Source: Clostridium cellulovorans 743B
GTDB lineage: Bacteria > Bacillota > Clostridia > Clostridiales > Clostridiaceae
Reading direction: 5' to 3'
Assembly (NCBI RefSeq): GCF_000145275.1
Contig: NC_014393.1
Location: forward strand, 1,736,001-1,800,000
DNA: 64,000 nt
Shown here: positions 54,116-63,207 of the stretch, piece after piece
How positions within the stretch are numbered: position 1 is the first letter of the stretch
Layout: the number at the start of each line of letters is the position of its first letter
The notes under the pieces: generated by a model
Told to the model about the DNA's origin: nothing
What the model saw: the letters and a program-made list of their open reading frames with translations, nothing else
The model's database searches: none
Program-made: the position numbers and the translations under genes

Positions 54116-54171
54116 AAGGTGTTGTTACTTAATTTCAATAATGATTTTAAGTGACAATACCTTGTTTTTTT
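54116..54171 (+). terminator. Terminator after ppdK
   Basis: A 17-bp stem with two G-T pairs (54116-54132 with 54147-54163) is followed by seven T residues after one G. Confidence 0.9.
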
Positions 54172-54256
54172 ATGTGATTTTTATTTTAAAACAAACTTTG
54201 AAAATAAAAGTTGGAAAATAAGGGATGTTTTTGCGGTAGAATGTCATTTAAAAAAA

Positions 54257-54265
54257 TGTTATAAT
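54257..54265 (+). promoter_or_regulatory. Candidate promoter of GH53
   Basis: Extended -10 TG-T-TATAAT (54257-54265), with no clear -35. TTGACA follows at about 54267 without a good -10 at 17 bp. If right, the mRNA leader is near 390 bases. Confidence 0.45.
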
Positions 54266-54662
54266 GTTGACACAGTAATAATGTCGATTAGTTTTCGGTG
54301 GGGGACTTGAAACTAAAATAATATATGTAAGGGGGAAAGGTGCAAACAATATTTATATAATGAACTTTTGAATAGCTAAACTGTTAAGAAAATATATTTA
54401 AGAGAAAAGTGCATGAAAAGAGTTTTTAATGAAAAATCGTCTTTGAAATAGCTAACTATATATGTTTCGATAATTTATTATCAAATAATTTATGCACGAT
54501 TAGGAAAATAAATTTGTATACAGCATACAATATTGGGAAAAATTGAAGATATCAATACTGTCTATAATGCAGATTAAAGAAAAGAACATAGTATTAGATG
54601 TAGTAAAGAATTTTTATAAAGTCAGATTAAAATTTGTAATTTTAATGGGAGGCTATTTATTG

Positions 54663-57600
54663 ATGGGAAATAAAAGAAACAAAAGTATTTTATCAATTTT
54701 TCTAAGTATGTTGCTTATTTTGAGCATGTCTATTAATGTACCTAGAGCAATGGCGGTACAAGCTTTAACTATACCTGGATATGCTAGTGGAGCTGACGTA
54801 AGTTGGATACCACAGATGGAAGCTTCGGGTTTCGTTTTTAGAGATGAAAATGGAAATGTAAGAGATTGTCTTGATATTTTAAAAGAAAAAGGTATTGATT
54901 CTATCAGACTAAGAACTTGGGTTAATCCTTCAAATGATCCGCAAGCAGGTCACTGCAGCACTCTTGAAACCGTTGCCATGGCTAAGCGTGTGGTTGATAA
55001 AGGTTTTAGACTTATGATAGATTTTCATTACAGTGATTCATGGGCCGATCCTGGTAAGCAAGTAACACCAGCAGCTTGGCAAAATGACAATATCGATCAA
55101 TTAACAACCCATGTATATGACTATACTTTGGAGGTTATGAATGCATTAAAAGCTGAGGGAATAACTCCAGAATGGGTACAAGTTGGAAACGAAATCAACC
55201 CTGGAATGATGCTACCATTAGGAGCAGAAGGAGATTTTGTAAATTTAACAAGACTAATAAATGCAGGATACGATGCAGTTAAAGCTGTTGCTCCAAATGC
55301 AAAGGTTATTATCCACAGAGCTAACGGAGATAAAACTAATGAGTTCCAACGCTTCTTTGATGGATTAACAGCAAAGGGTGCAAAATATGATATAATTGGA
55401 TGTTCTGTTTATCCAGGTAGCAACTATATGACTTACATGGATAATTTAAGAATAAACTTAAATAATTTAGTTAACAGATACAATAAAGAAGTAATGGTAG
55501 TTGAAATTGGTGGAGAAGCATCTAATCCAACAGCTTCTTATAATATGATTATAGCAGCTAGAGATATAGTGCAAAGTATTCCAAATAATAAAGGTCTAGG
55601 CGTGTTTTATTGGGAACCACAAGGCGCTCAAAGCTGGAGCGGATATGCATTATCAGCTTGGAATGGTTACAATACACCATCTCAACCTACTGATGGACAA
55701 CCTACTATCGCTATGAATGCTTTCATACCTGGAGCAACTCAAATAAATCCTGTTCCAGTAACAGGACTAACTTTAGATAAGACAAGTGTTTCAATGGAAG
55801 TTGGAGCTACTACAAAATTAACTGCTATAGTAGAACCTTCTAACGCAACCTTCAATATGGCGAAGTTCTCTTCATCAAATGAAGCAACTGCAAAAATCGA
55901 TCCTAATGGAAATGTTGTAGGTGTTTCAGTTGGTACTGCAACTATTACAGCAACTACTTACGATAATAGTAAAAGTGTACAATGCCAAGTAACTGTAAAT
56001 CCAAGTACTGCATTAGTAACAAACTCAAGCTTTGAACTAGGAACAAGTGGTTGGACAGTTACAGGTAGTGGAATAAGTTTAGGAGAAAATAATGGTTATG
56101 ACGGTAGTACAGGAATGCATTACTATAGTGGTCAACCATTCAACGGTACAGTATCACAAACGATTAGCAATATACCTAATGGATCTTATAAATTAACAGC
56201 TATGAGTCAAGGCGGCGGTGGTGAAACTAATTCAGAAGTTTTTGCTACGCTTTCAAATGGACAAAAATTAGCTAGCAATTTTACTAATATTGGTTGGCAA
56301 AACTGGGTTAAGACAACAGTGAATGATATTCAAGTAACAGATGGAACTTTAACAGTTGGTTTTTACATTAATGCTCCTGGTGGTGTATGGGGAGATATCG
56401 ATGCTTTAGTATTAGCTAAGACTGATGGCTCAACATTAACTGATTTAAAAGTAAATGGAGTAACTGTCAAAGGGTTTGATTCAGAAACATTAACTTATAA
56501 TGTGGTTTTACCAGCAGGAACAACTTTAGTACCTGAGGTTACAGCAACAAAGGCAATAACAAACGCAACTGCAGTAGTAACACCAGCAACAGTTGTACCA
56601 GGACAGACAAAAGTAGTTGTAACAGCAGAAGATGGTATTACAACAAAGACGTATACTATTAATTTTACAGTAGCAAATCCAAATCCAATACAAAATCCAG
56701 GATTTGAAGATGGTTATACTGGATGGACAATAACTGATGAAACTGCTGTAAGCTCAAGTAATGATAAAAGATCAGACTCAAAAGCTTTAGGATATTGGAA
56801 ATCAGGAGCTTTCACAGTAACAGCATCACAAGTTATTACAGGATTACAAAACGGAACTTACAGTTTATCAGCTTGGTCACAAGGTGGTGGTGGAGAGAAT
56901 ACTGTACAAATTTTCGCTACAAATGCACAAAATGTAAAAGCTACAGCAGATTTTACTAATACAGGCTGGTGCGTATGGTCTAAGGCAACAATTCCAAATA
57001 TCGAAGTAACAGATGGAACATTAACAATTGGTGCATATGTAGATGGAAAAGCTGGAAACTGGGGTGGATTTGATGATTTTGAATTAATCCAAACTAGCGT
57101 TTCAGAATCAAAGAGCACAGATGCAACTTTAAGTGATTTAAAAGTAAATGGAGCAACAGTGGCTGGATTTGATTCAAATAACACATCATACAGAGTTGAG
57201 TTACCAGCAGGAACAACCGCAATACCAGAAGTAATTGCAGCAGTAACAGCTATGGGTAAAGCAACTGCAGTGTTAACACCAGCGGCAAGCTTACCAGGGC
57301 AGACAACAGTTGCAGTAATAGCTGAAGATGGAACTACTACAAAGACTTATACAATTGACTTCACAGTAGCAGCAGCTACACTAGTACAAAATCCAGGTTT
57401 TGAAAATGGTTATACTGGATGGACTATAACTGATGCAACAGCTGTAAATGAAAGTAAGGATGCAAAAGCAGGTTCAAAAGCTTTAGGATATTGGAAGGAT
57501 GGTGACTTCACAGTAGCAGCATCACAGGTTATCACAGGATTACAAAATGGAACTTATAGTTTATCTGCTTGGGCACAAGGTAGTGGTGGTGAAAATAAAG

Positions 57601-58808
57601 TTCAAATTTTCGCTACAAACTCACAAAATGTAAAAGCTACAGCAGACTTTACTAATACAGGTTGGGGAGCATGGACAAACGCAATAATTGAAAACATTGA
57701 AGTAACTAATGGAACGTTGACAATTGGTGCATATGTAGATGGAAACTCAGGAAATTGGGGATCTTTTGATGAGTTCCAATTAGTTCAAACTAGTGTTGCA
57801 ACACCAAAGAGTTCAGATGCAACTTTAAGTGATTTAAAAGTAAATGGAACAACAGTAACTGGATTTGAGTCGAATACTACAGCATACAGAATGGAATTAC
57901 CATCAGGAACAACTACAGTACCAACAGTATTGGGAACAGTAACTGCTACAGGTAAAGCAACTGCAGTAGTAACACCAGCAACAAACTTACCAGGACAAAC
58001 AACAGTTGAGGTAACAGCTGAAGATGGAACTACTACTAAGAGTTATACAATCAATTTCACAGTAGCAGTGGTTGTACCAGACCCAACACCTGATAATACA
58101 ATAATACCAAATACTGATTTAGCAGCAGTTTTAAATGCGGTAAAAAATGCTGGAGAAAAATCTACAGTAATGGTTGATGTTAGTTCAAATAAGGAAATAT
58201 CTAAAGAGATATTTGCTGCAATACAAGGACAAGATAAAACTGTAACTTTTGTTCAAGATGGAGTACAATGGAGCTTCAATGGTAAGGATATTACAGAAGA
58301 AATTAAGGCAATCGATATGACGGTAGTTGTTGATAGCTTGACAGATACTAAATCAGCTAATAAGGATGGTATTTCTAAATTAGTAGGTGATAATGATACT
58401 TTAGTAATATCTTTTGCAGAAAATGGAGTACTTCCTGGAAAAGCAACAGTAAGAGTTAAACTTGATTCTGCATGGTTACAAGGAAAAGATACAAATAATC
58501 TGTCTATTTACTACTATAATGAAACAACTGGCAAGGCTGAGCTTATAGCTGAAGGTCTAAAAGTTGATGCAGACGGTTATGTACAGTTTGAAATAACACA
58601 TAACAGTGATTATTTTGTAGTAGATAAGCAAATTGCTGATACAGTTACTGTGGTTACTGATAGTAATAGTACAAGTAATGTAAGCACAGTAGTGTTACCA
58701 CAGACAGGATCACAAATAGATTATACAGTCCTTATGAGCATAGGAGCACTTGTATTATTATGTGGAGTTGCTATGATTGGACTAAGAAGAAAATCAAAAC
58801 AAAAATAA
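54663..58808 (+). CDS. Wall-anchored endo-beta-1,4-galactanase (GH53) with three CBM61-like units
   Basis: 1381 aa. Cleaves beta-1,4-galactan side chains of pectin. Order: signal peptide (about 1-32), GH53 barrel (about 35-355) with acid/base E177 in QVGNEINPG and nucleophile E281 in VVEIGGE, a Big_2 Ig-like domain (about 362-450), then three tandem pairs of a CBM61-like domain and a beta-sandwich (starting at residues 454, 678 and 910), a final domain, and sortase signal LPQTGS (1345-1350) with helix and RRKSKQK tail. ATG 54663 follows GGGAGG by ten bases and gives a clean signal peptide. Three galactan-binding modules suggest tight cell-substrate attachment. Confidence 0.93.
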   Translation: MGNKRNKSILSIFLSMLLILSMSINVPRAMAVQALTIPGYASGADVSWIPQMEASGFVFRDENGNVRDCLDILKEKGIDSIRLRTWVNPSNDPQAGHCSTLETVAMAKRVVDKGFRLMIDFHYSDSWADPGKQVTPAAWQNDNIDQLTTHVYDYTLEVMNALKAEGITPEWVQVGNEINPGMMLPLGAEGDFVNLTRLINAGYDAVKAVAPNAKVIIHRANGDKTNEFQRFFDGLTAKGAKYDIIGCSVYPGSNYMTYMDNLRINLNNLVNRYNKEVMVVEIGGEASNPTASYNMIIAARDIVQSIPNNKGLGVFYWEPQGAQSWSGYALSAWNGYNTPSQPTDGQPTIAMNAFIPGATQINPVPVTGLTLDKTSVSMEVGATTKLTAIVEPSNATFNMAKFSSSNEATAKIDPNGNVVGVSVGTATITATTYDNSKSVQCQVTVNPSTALVTNSSFELGTSGWTVTGSGISLGENNGYDGSTGMHYYSGQPFNGTVSQTISNIPNGSYKLTAMSQGGGGETNSEVFATLSNGQKLASNFTNIGWQNWVKTTVNDIQVTDGTLTVGFYINAPGGVWGDIDALVLAKTDGSTLTDLKVNGVTVKGFDSETLTYNVVLPAGTTLVPEVTATKAITNATAVVTPATVVPGQTKVVVTAEDGITTKTYTINFTVANPNPIQNPGFEDGYTGWTITDETAVSSSNDKRSDSKALGYWKSGAFTVTASQVITGLQNGTYSLSAWSQGGGGENTVQIFATNAQNVKATADFTNTGWCVWSKATIPNIEVTDGTLTIGAYVDGKAGNWGGFDDFELIQTSVSESKSTDATLSDLKVNGATVAGFDSNNTSYRVELPAGTTAIPEVIAAVTAMGKATAVLTPAASLPGQTTVAVIAEDGTTTKTYTIDFTVAAATLVQNPGFENGYTGWTITDATAVNESKDAKAGSKALGYWKDGDFTVAASQVITGLQNGTYSLSAWAQGSGGENKVQIFATNSQNVKATADFTNTGWGAWTNAIIENIEVTNGTLTIGAYVDGNSGNWGSFDEFQLVQTSVATPKSSDATLSDLKVNGTTVTGFESNTTAYRMELPSGTTTVPTVLGTVTATGKATAVVTPATNLPGQTTVEVTAEDGTTTKSYTINFTVAVVVPDPTPDNTIIPNTDLAAVLNAVKNAGEKSTVMVDVSSNKEISKEIFAAIQGQDKTVTFVQDGVQWSFNGKDITEEIKAIDMTVVVDSLTDTKSANKDGISKLVGDNDTLVISFAENGVLPGKATVRVKLDSAWLQGKDTNNLSIYYYNETTGKAELIAEGLKVDADGYVQFEITHNSDYFVVDKQIADTVTVVTDSNSTSNVSTVVLPQTGSQIDYTVLMSIGALVLLCGVAMIGLRRKSKQK
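56694..58070 (+). repeat. Tandem repeat inside GH53, 696-bp period
   Basis: The units starting at 56694 and 57390 (both AAT-CCA-GG, NPGFE) repeat in phase every 696 bp (232 codons) and look highly similar throughout. A third, more diverged unit starts at 56022 (224 codons earlier). Each codes for a CBM61-like module plus a beta-sandwich. Recent duplication is likely. Confidence 0.85.
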
Positions 58809-58817
58809 TTTCAAATG

Positions 58818-58849
58818 GAAAATCCAGCTGAAGATTTAGCTGGATTTTC
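58818..58849. terminator. Bidirectional terminator between GH53 and cotS-like gene
   Basis: A perfect 12-bp stem (58818-58829 with 58838-58849), with A/T-rich arm ends on both sides. The cotS-like stop codon (58836-58838) lies at its loop edge, so it serves both convergent genes. Confidence 0.75.
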
Positions 58850-59906
58850 TGCGTTTAAACTTCTTATTAATATATAATTGCAAATCTTCTATAAAATAAG
58901 TTTGAGCATTTAAATCCTCACAACATTTTATTAAATCAGCTTCAAAAATACCTGAAAGAGTTTTATCAGTAAGATTATAATAATCTCTAGCTAATCTCCA
59001 AAGTTTTTGAGGGAAGGCTAGGTAACTTAACAAGTAGTTGTATTCATCTTCATTTAAAGGAAGCTCTTTTTCGTAGGTTTCTACAAATAATAGGAATTTG
59101 TCCATGTTCCAATTGGTTGAGGTTCTTCTCATATATCTTCTCATGGCATAGGTTAAATCTTGAACTCTATAGCCTACTTTCGTTTTATCAAAATCTATCA
59201 CCCATAAATTATCGTTATCATCAATTAGAAGGTTTTTTGCTACATAATCACCATGGCATAAAGAAACAATAAGGTTTTTGTAGTTAACCTTATACCCAGT
59301 TTCTGTAGAAGTTTTACTAAGACTTAGTATTTCATCTAGATGATCAATATAAGTTTTTGAAAATTTATCTTTAGATTTAAAAGCTTTGTTAGCAAAGGTA
59401 AGAAGTGATTTAAAATGTTTTACCATAGAACGTTGGAGGTCATTGCAGTTAGATTTCACGTTGCTACCATCAATTGCGAAAAAGTTTATAGAACATCTAT
59501 GCATTTTCCCAAGATTCTCTGCTGATTTGACAACAATAGAATCATCATCATAGCTTGCTTTAATACCACTTATCCAAGGCGTCAAAATAAAAAACATATT
59601 TTTATAGAGTACATATCTTTTATTATCTTTACTTGGAAGCATCTTAGGAACTTTTATATTATTTCTGAAAAACCATTCTGTAGCAGAGTATATAAAAAGT
59701 AAATCTTTCAAATTGTAATAAACTTTTTTTAAACAATAATTTTTATTACCGTAAGTTACTTTATATACTGAACGCTGTTTATCTGTGTTTTTAACCTTGA
59801 TTTGAACCACGACGGCACCATGTATGTTGAATAAGGGGAGTACATTTTTTTTTATGTTATCTACCGACAATAGTGATGTGGTTTGGGGTTCAGTAACAGC
59901 AGCCAT
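58836..59906 (-). CDS. CotS-family spore coat protein (kinase-like fold)
   Basis: 356 aa. CotS and relatives are spore-coat or spore-envelope proteins with an aminoglycoside-phosphotransferase-like fold. Motifs are LCHGDYVAKNLLIDDNDNLW and VIDFDKTKVGYRVQDL, matching the catalytic and metal-binding loops of that fold. The first 20 residues (MAAVTEPQTTSLLSVDN) are low complexity. GGAGG precedes the ATG. It stands alone between two plus-strand genes. Confidence 0.88.
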   Translation of the reverse strand: MAAVTEPQTTSLLSVDNIKKNVLPLFNIHGAVVVQIKVKNTDKQRSVYKVTYGNKNYCLKKVYYNLKDLLFIYSATEWFFRNNIKVPKMLPSKDNKRYVLYKNMFFILTPWISGIKASYDDDSIVVKSAENLGKMHRCSINFFAIDGSNVKSNCNDLQRSMVKHFKSLLTFANKAFKSKDKFSKTYIDHLDEILSLSKTSTETGYKVNYKNLIVSLCHGDYVAKNLLIDDNDNLWVIDFDKTKVGYRVQDLTYAMRRYMRRTSTNWNMDKFLLFVETYEKELPLNEDEYNYLLSYLAFPQKLWRLARDYYNLTDKTLSGIFEADLIKCCEDLNAQTYFIEDLQLYINKKFKRRKSS

Positions 59907-60267
59907 GGTATACCTCCTGAAATTAGTCTTTATATAAGGATATTATCTTTAGTATTAATATATACACTAAAAAGTAATAGATTATAATATTAATATTTTG
60001 CGGTATATTATTCTGAAGATATGCAATAATATAACTGTTTATGTTTTAATGAAAACTTAATATAGATTGAGAAAATCATAAAAACTGTGAGAAAATTTAT
60101 AATATTGAAGGATTTCTAGTGTTGACAAAGAATATATACTATAGGAAGTCAATTAAATGACCATTTAAGAAAATATAAAAAAATATAAAAAATTAAAGGG
60201 ATTCTAAGATTTATGTCGAATTATATTTATCTTGTGGAGAATTCATTTAATGAGGTGGTAAAGATTT
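59907..60267. other. Divergent intergenic region cotS-like/dnaG (361 bp)
   Basis: Very AT-rich. A perfect TTGACA (60122-60127) occurs, but no good -10 lies 16-18 bp downstream; TATACT lies only 7 bp away. No gene or convincing sigma-E/K promoter could be fixed by eye. Confidence 0.4.
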
Positions 60268-62043
60268 GTGATATCAGAAGAGATTATTCAAAGAATCATA
60301 GATGAAAATGATATAGTGGATGTAATAACTGAAAGTGGAGTAAGACTTAAACGCTCAGGAAGAAATTATTTTGGATTATGTCCATTTCATCACGAGAATA
60401 GTCCGTCCTTTAGTGTTTCTCCAGAAAAGCAAATTTTTAAATGTTTTGGTTGTGGTGAAGCTGGTAATGTAATAGGTTATGTTATGAAAAATAAAAATAT
60501 GAGCTATTACGATACTTTGAAATACTTAGCTGAAAGAGTAAATATTCAGGTAGAAGAAAATAAGGCAGAGATTGAAAATAAGAAAAGAATTCAAAGATTC
60601 TACGATATAAATGTAGATGCAGCAAGATATTTCTTTTCAAATTTAATGAAAAATAAAGAAGCCTTAAGTTATTTTACTGGAAGAGGCATTGAATTAGGCA
60701 CAATAAAAAGTTTTGGACTTGGATATGCTTTAGACTCTTGGGGAGAATTGCTTAAGTATTTAAAGAGTAAGAAATACACGGATAAGGAAATTCTTTCTCT
60801 AGGTTTAGCCATAGAAGGAAAAAACAATAGAATATATGATAGGTTTAGGAATAGAGTTATATTCCCAGTGTTTGATTATAAGGGGAATGTTATTGGTTTT
60901 GGAGGAAGAGTTCTTGACGATTCAAAACCCAAATATTTAAATTCACCAGAAAGCAGAATTTTTGAAAAAAGGAAAAATCTTTATGGATTGAATTTTGCAA
61001 TTAAGAAGGGTCTAAAAGATTATGTAATAATAGTTGAAGGATATATGGATGCTATTTCGTTGCATCAGTTTGGAGTTACAAATGTTGTGGCTACCCTAGG
61101 AACAGCATTGACAACAGAACAAGCAAAGCTTCTAAAAAGATATGTTAATAAAGTAATAATAGCCTATGACGCTGATTTTGCAGGTCAAAGTGCCACTATG
61201 AGAGGACTAAAGATATTAAAGGAAGCAGGTTTCTTAGTTTATGTGTTGAGAATTCCAGAAGGAAAAGACCCTGATGAATATATTAGAAATAATGGAAAGC
61301 TTGCATTTGTAAAATTAGTTGAAGCTGCCGAAAGTCTCACAGAGTATAGAATTTCGTCCCTAGAAGGAAATTTTAACATCGATAAGCAAGAAGAGAAAAT
61401 TGCGTTTATTAATGAAGCTGCTAATGTTCTCAAGGAATCAGATCCCATTGAAAGGGATATTTATGTTAAAAAGCTTGCTGAAAAGACATATATTTCAGAA
61501 CAAGCTATTTACGACAAAATCGCTGAAAAAGGAATAAATGCTAATTTAGAGCAACAAGAGTATAATTTTGGCGACAATGGACAAAACTTATATTTAGAAA
61601 AGGGTTATATAAAAGCGGAAAGAGCTTTACTGAAAATCTTACTTCAAAAAGAGGAATATACTAAGTTCATAGTTGATAATATTAGTGTTGAAGAAATGAT
61701 TTTAGATAGTCATAAATTTTTATATAATTTGATTTTAGGATGTATGGATGTTTCTTTTGAGGAAAAAGTAAAGAGCGTACAATTAAAATGTACAGATAAT
61801 GATAGCTTTAAGGAACTTACTCATATTCTCCTAGAAGAAATTAATTATGAAGAAGTAGAGGTTGAAAAGCTTATAGAAGATTATATTCTAAGTATAAAAA
61901 AGAATAATCTTGAGATAAAGAAAAGAGAACTTGTAAAGAAAATAAAGCAGTGTGAGGCAGCTGGAGATATACAAGAAACAATTGTATATGTAAAAGAGTT
62001 AGAAGAGATACAAAGGAACTTAAAGAGTTTTACCAATGCATGA
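60268..62043 (+). CDS. dnaG: DNA primase
   Basis: 591 aa. Makes RNA primers at the replication fork. CHC2 zinc finger (CPFHHENSPSFSVSPEKQ, then CFGCG), the catalytic TOPRIM core with VEGYMDAISLHQFG, and a C-terminal helicase-binding region. Start GTG 60268 follows GAGGTGGT. It ends 13 bp before the rpoD start, forming the dnaG-rpoD macromolecular-synthesis pair. Confidence 0.97.
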   Translation: MISEEIIQRIIDENDIVDVITESGVRLKRSGRNYFGLCPFHHENSPSFSVSPEKQIFKCFGCGEAGNVIGYVMKNKNMSYYDTLKYLAERVNIQVEENKAEIENKKRIQRFYDINVDAARYFFSNLMKNKEALSYFTGRGIELGTIKSFGLGYALDSWGELLKYLKSKKYTDKEILSLGLAIEGKNNRIYDRFRNRVIFPVFDYKGNVIGFGGRVLDDSKPKYLNSPESRIFEKRKNLYGLNFAIKKGLKDYVIIVEGYMDAISLHQFGVTNVVATLGTALTTEQAKLLKRYVNKVIIAYDADFAGQSATMRGLKILKEAGFLVYVLRIPEGKDPDEYIRNNGKLAFVKLVEAAESLTEYRISSLEGNFNIDKQEEKIAFINEAANVLKESDPIERDIYVKKLAEKTYISEQAIYDKIAEKGINANLEQQEYNFGDNGQNLYLEKGYIKAERALLKILLQKEEYTKFIVDNISVEEMILDSHKFLYNLILGCMDVSFEEKVKSVQLKCTDNDSFKELTHILLEEINYEEVEVEKLIEDYILSIKKNNLEIKKRELVKKIKQCEAAGDIQETIVYVKELEEIQRNLKSFTNA

Positions 62044-62056
62044 TAGGAGGTACCCT

Positions 62057-63148
62057 ATGAAATTAAGCGAGAATAATGCTAATGTGAAAGATAAAGGAAC
62101 AGTAATGACTATGGTTAAAAGCCTTATAGAGACAGGCAAGAAAACCGGATCATTAACGTACACAGAGATAATTGATGAACTAGAAAATATTGAGTTAAGC
62201 CCAGAGCAAATTGAAAAAATATATGAAGTTCTTGAAAGCGTAGGTATTGAAGTTATCGGTGACATGAAAGATATAGAAGTAACCGAAGATGAATTTGATT
62301 TATCAGTACCAGAAGGAATCGCTATTGATGACCCAGTAAGAATGTATTTAAAGGAGATAGGAAAGGTTCCACTATTATCTCCAGAGACAGAAATTGAATT
62401 AGCTGAGAGAATAGAAGCAGGAGACCCTGCTGCAAAGAAAAAATTAGCAGAAGCAAACCTTAGACTTGTTGTATCTATCGCTAAGAGATACGTTGGAAGA
62501 GGTATGTTGTTTTTAGATTTAATACAAGAAGGAAACTTAGGGCTTATAAAAGCTGTTGAGAAGTTTGACTATAGAAAGGGATTCAAGTTTAGTACTTATG
62601 CTACTTGGTGGATTAGACAGGCAATTACAAGAGCCATAGCAGATCAAGCTAGAACTATAAGAATTCCAGTTCATATGGTGGAAACGATAAATAAATTACT
62701 CAGAATAACAAGACAACTAGTTCAAGAATTAGGTCGTGATCCACTGCCAGAAGAACTAGCTGAAAAGATGGAAATGCCTGTAGATAAAGTTATTGAAATA
62801 AGAAAGATTGCTCAGGAGCCAGTGTCTCTAGAAACACCAATAGGTGAAGAAGAAGACAGTCATTTAGGAGATTTTATACCAGATGATGACGCACCAGCTC
62901 CAGCAGAAGCAGCAGCATTTACAATGCTTAAAGAGCAACTAATAAATGTTTTAGATACTTTAACTCCAAGAGAAGAGAAAGTTTTAAGACTTAGATTTGG
63001 TTTAGATGATGGAAGAGCTAGAACGCTTGAAGAAGTTGGAAGAGAATTTAACGTAACAAGAGAAAGAATACGTCAAATAGAAGCTAAAGCATTAAGAAAG
63101 CTTAGACATCCAAGCAGAAGTAAAAAGCTTAAGGATTACTTAGACTAA
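62057..63148 (+). CDS. rpoD: RNA polymerase primary sigma factor
   Basis: 363 aa. Housekeeping sigma-A. Region 1.1 at the N-terminus, region 2 with FSTYATWWIRQAITRAIADQ (the -10 recognition helix), and region 4 with RTLEEVGREFNVTRERIRQI (the -35 recognition helix-turn-helix). ATG 62057 follows TAGGAGG by six bases; the longer frame from 62036 overlaps the dnaG end. This length fits clostridial SigA. Confidence 0.98.
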   Translation: MKLSENNANVKDKGTVMTMVKSLIETGKKTGSLTYTEIIDELENIELSPEQIEKIYEVLESVGIEVIGDMKDIEVTEDEFDLSVPEGIAIDDPVRMYLKEIGKVPLLSPETEIELAERIEAGDPAAKKKLAEANLRLVVSIAKRYVGRGMLFLDLIQEGNLGLIKAVEKFDYRKGFKFSTYATWWIRQAITRAIADQARTIRIPVHMVETINKLLRITRQLVQELGRDPLPEELAEKMEMPVDKVIEIRKIAQEPVSLETPIGEEEDSHLGDFIPDDDAPAPAEAAAFTMLKEQLINVLDTLTPREEKVLRLRFGLDDGRARTLEEVGREFNVTRERIRQIEAKALRKLRHPSRSKKLKDYLD

Positions 63149-63151
63149 CAA

Positions 63152-63180
63152 AAAGAGCACTTAATGTGCTCTTTATTTTT
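63152..63180 (+). terminator. Terminator after rpoD
   Basis: A perfect 9-bp stem (63152-63160 with 63166-63174), loop TTAAT, then ATTTTT. Confidence 0.85.
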
Positions 63181-63207
63181 CTATCTAAGGGAAAAGGAGG
63201 GGTATAC

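Larger units (their letters stand above)
54030..54662. other. Intergenic region ppdK-GH53 (633 bp)
   Basis: Contains the ppdK terminator and a candidate GH53 promoter, leaving a leader of about 390 bases before the GH53 start. TTGTAT-ACAGC-ATACAA occurs near 54515-54531. I found no known riboswitch consensus in it. Confidence 0.5.

Noticed and set aside
54266..54420. Possible cyclic-di-GMP riboswitch before GH53 (GGTGCAAACA)
   Set aside because: Only a short likeness to one conserved strand; the rest of the GEMM consensus is absent.
60122..60140. TTGACA with TATACT as a dnaG promoter
   Set aside because: Spacing is only 7 bp, far from the 16-18 bp needed.
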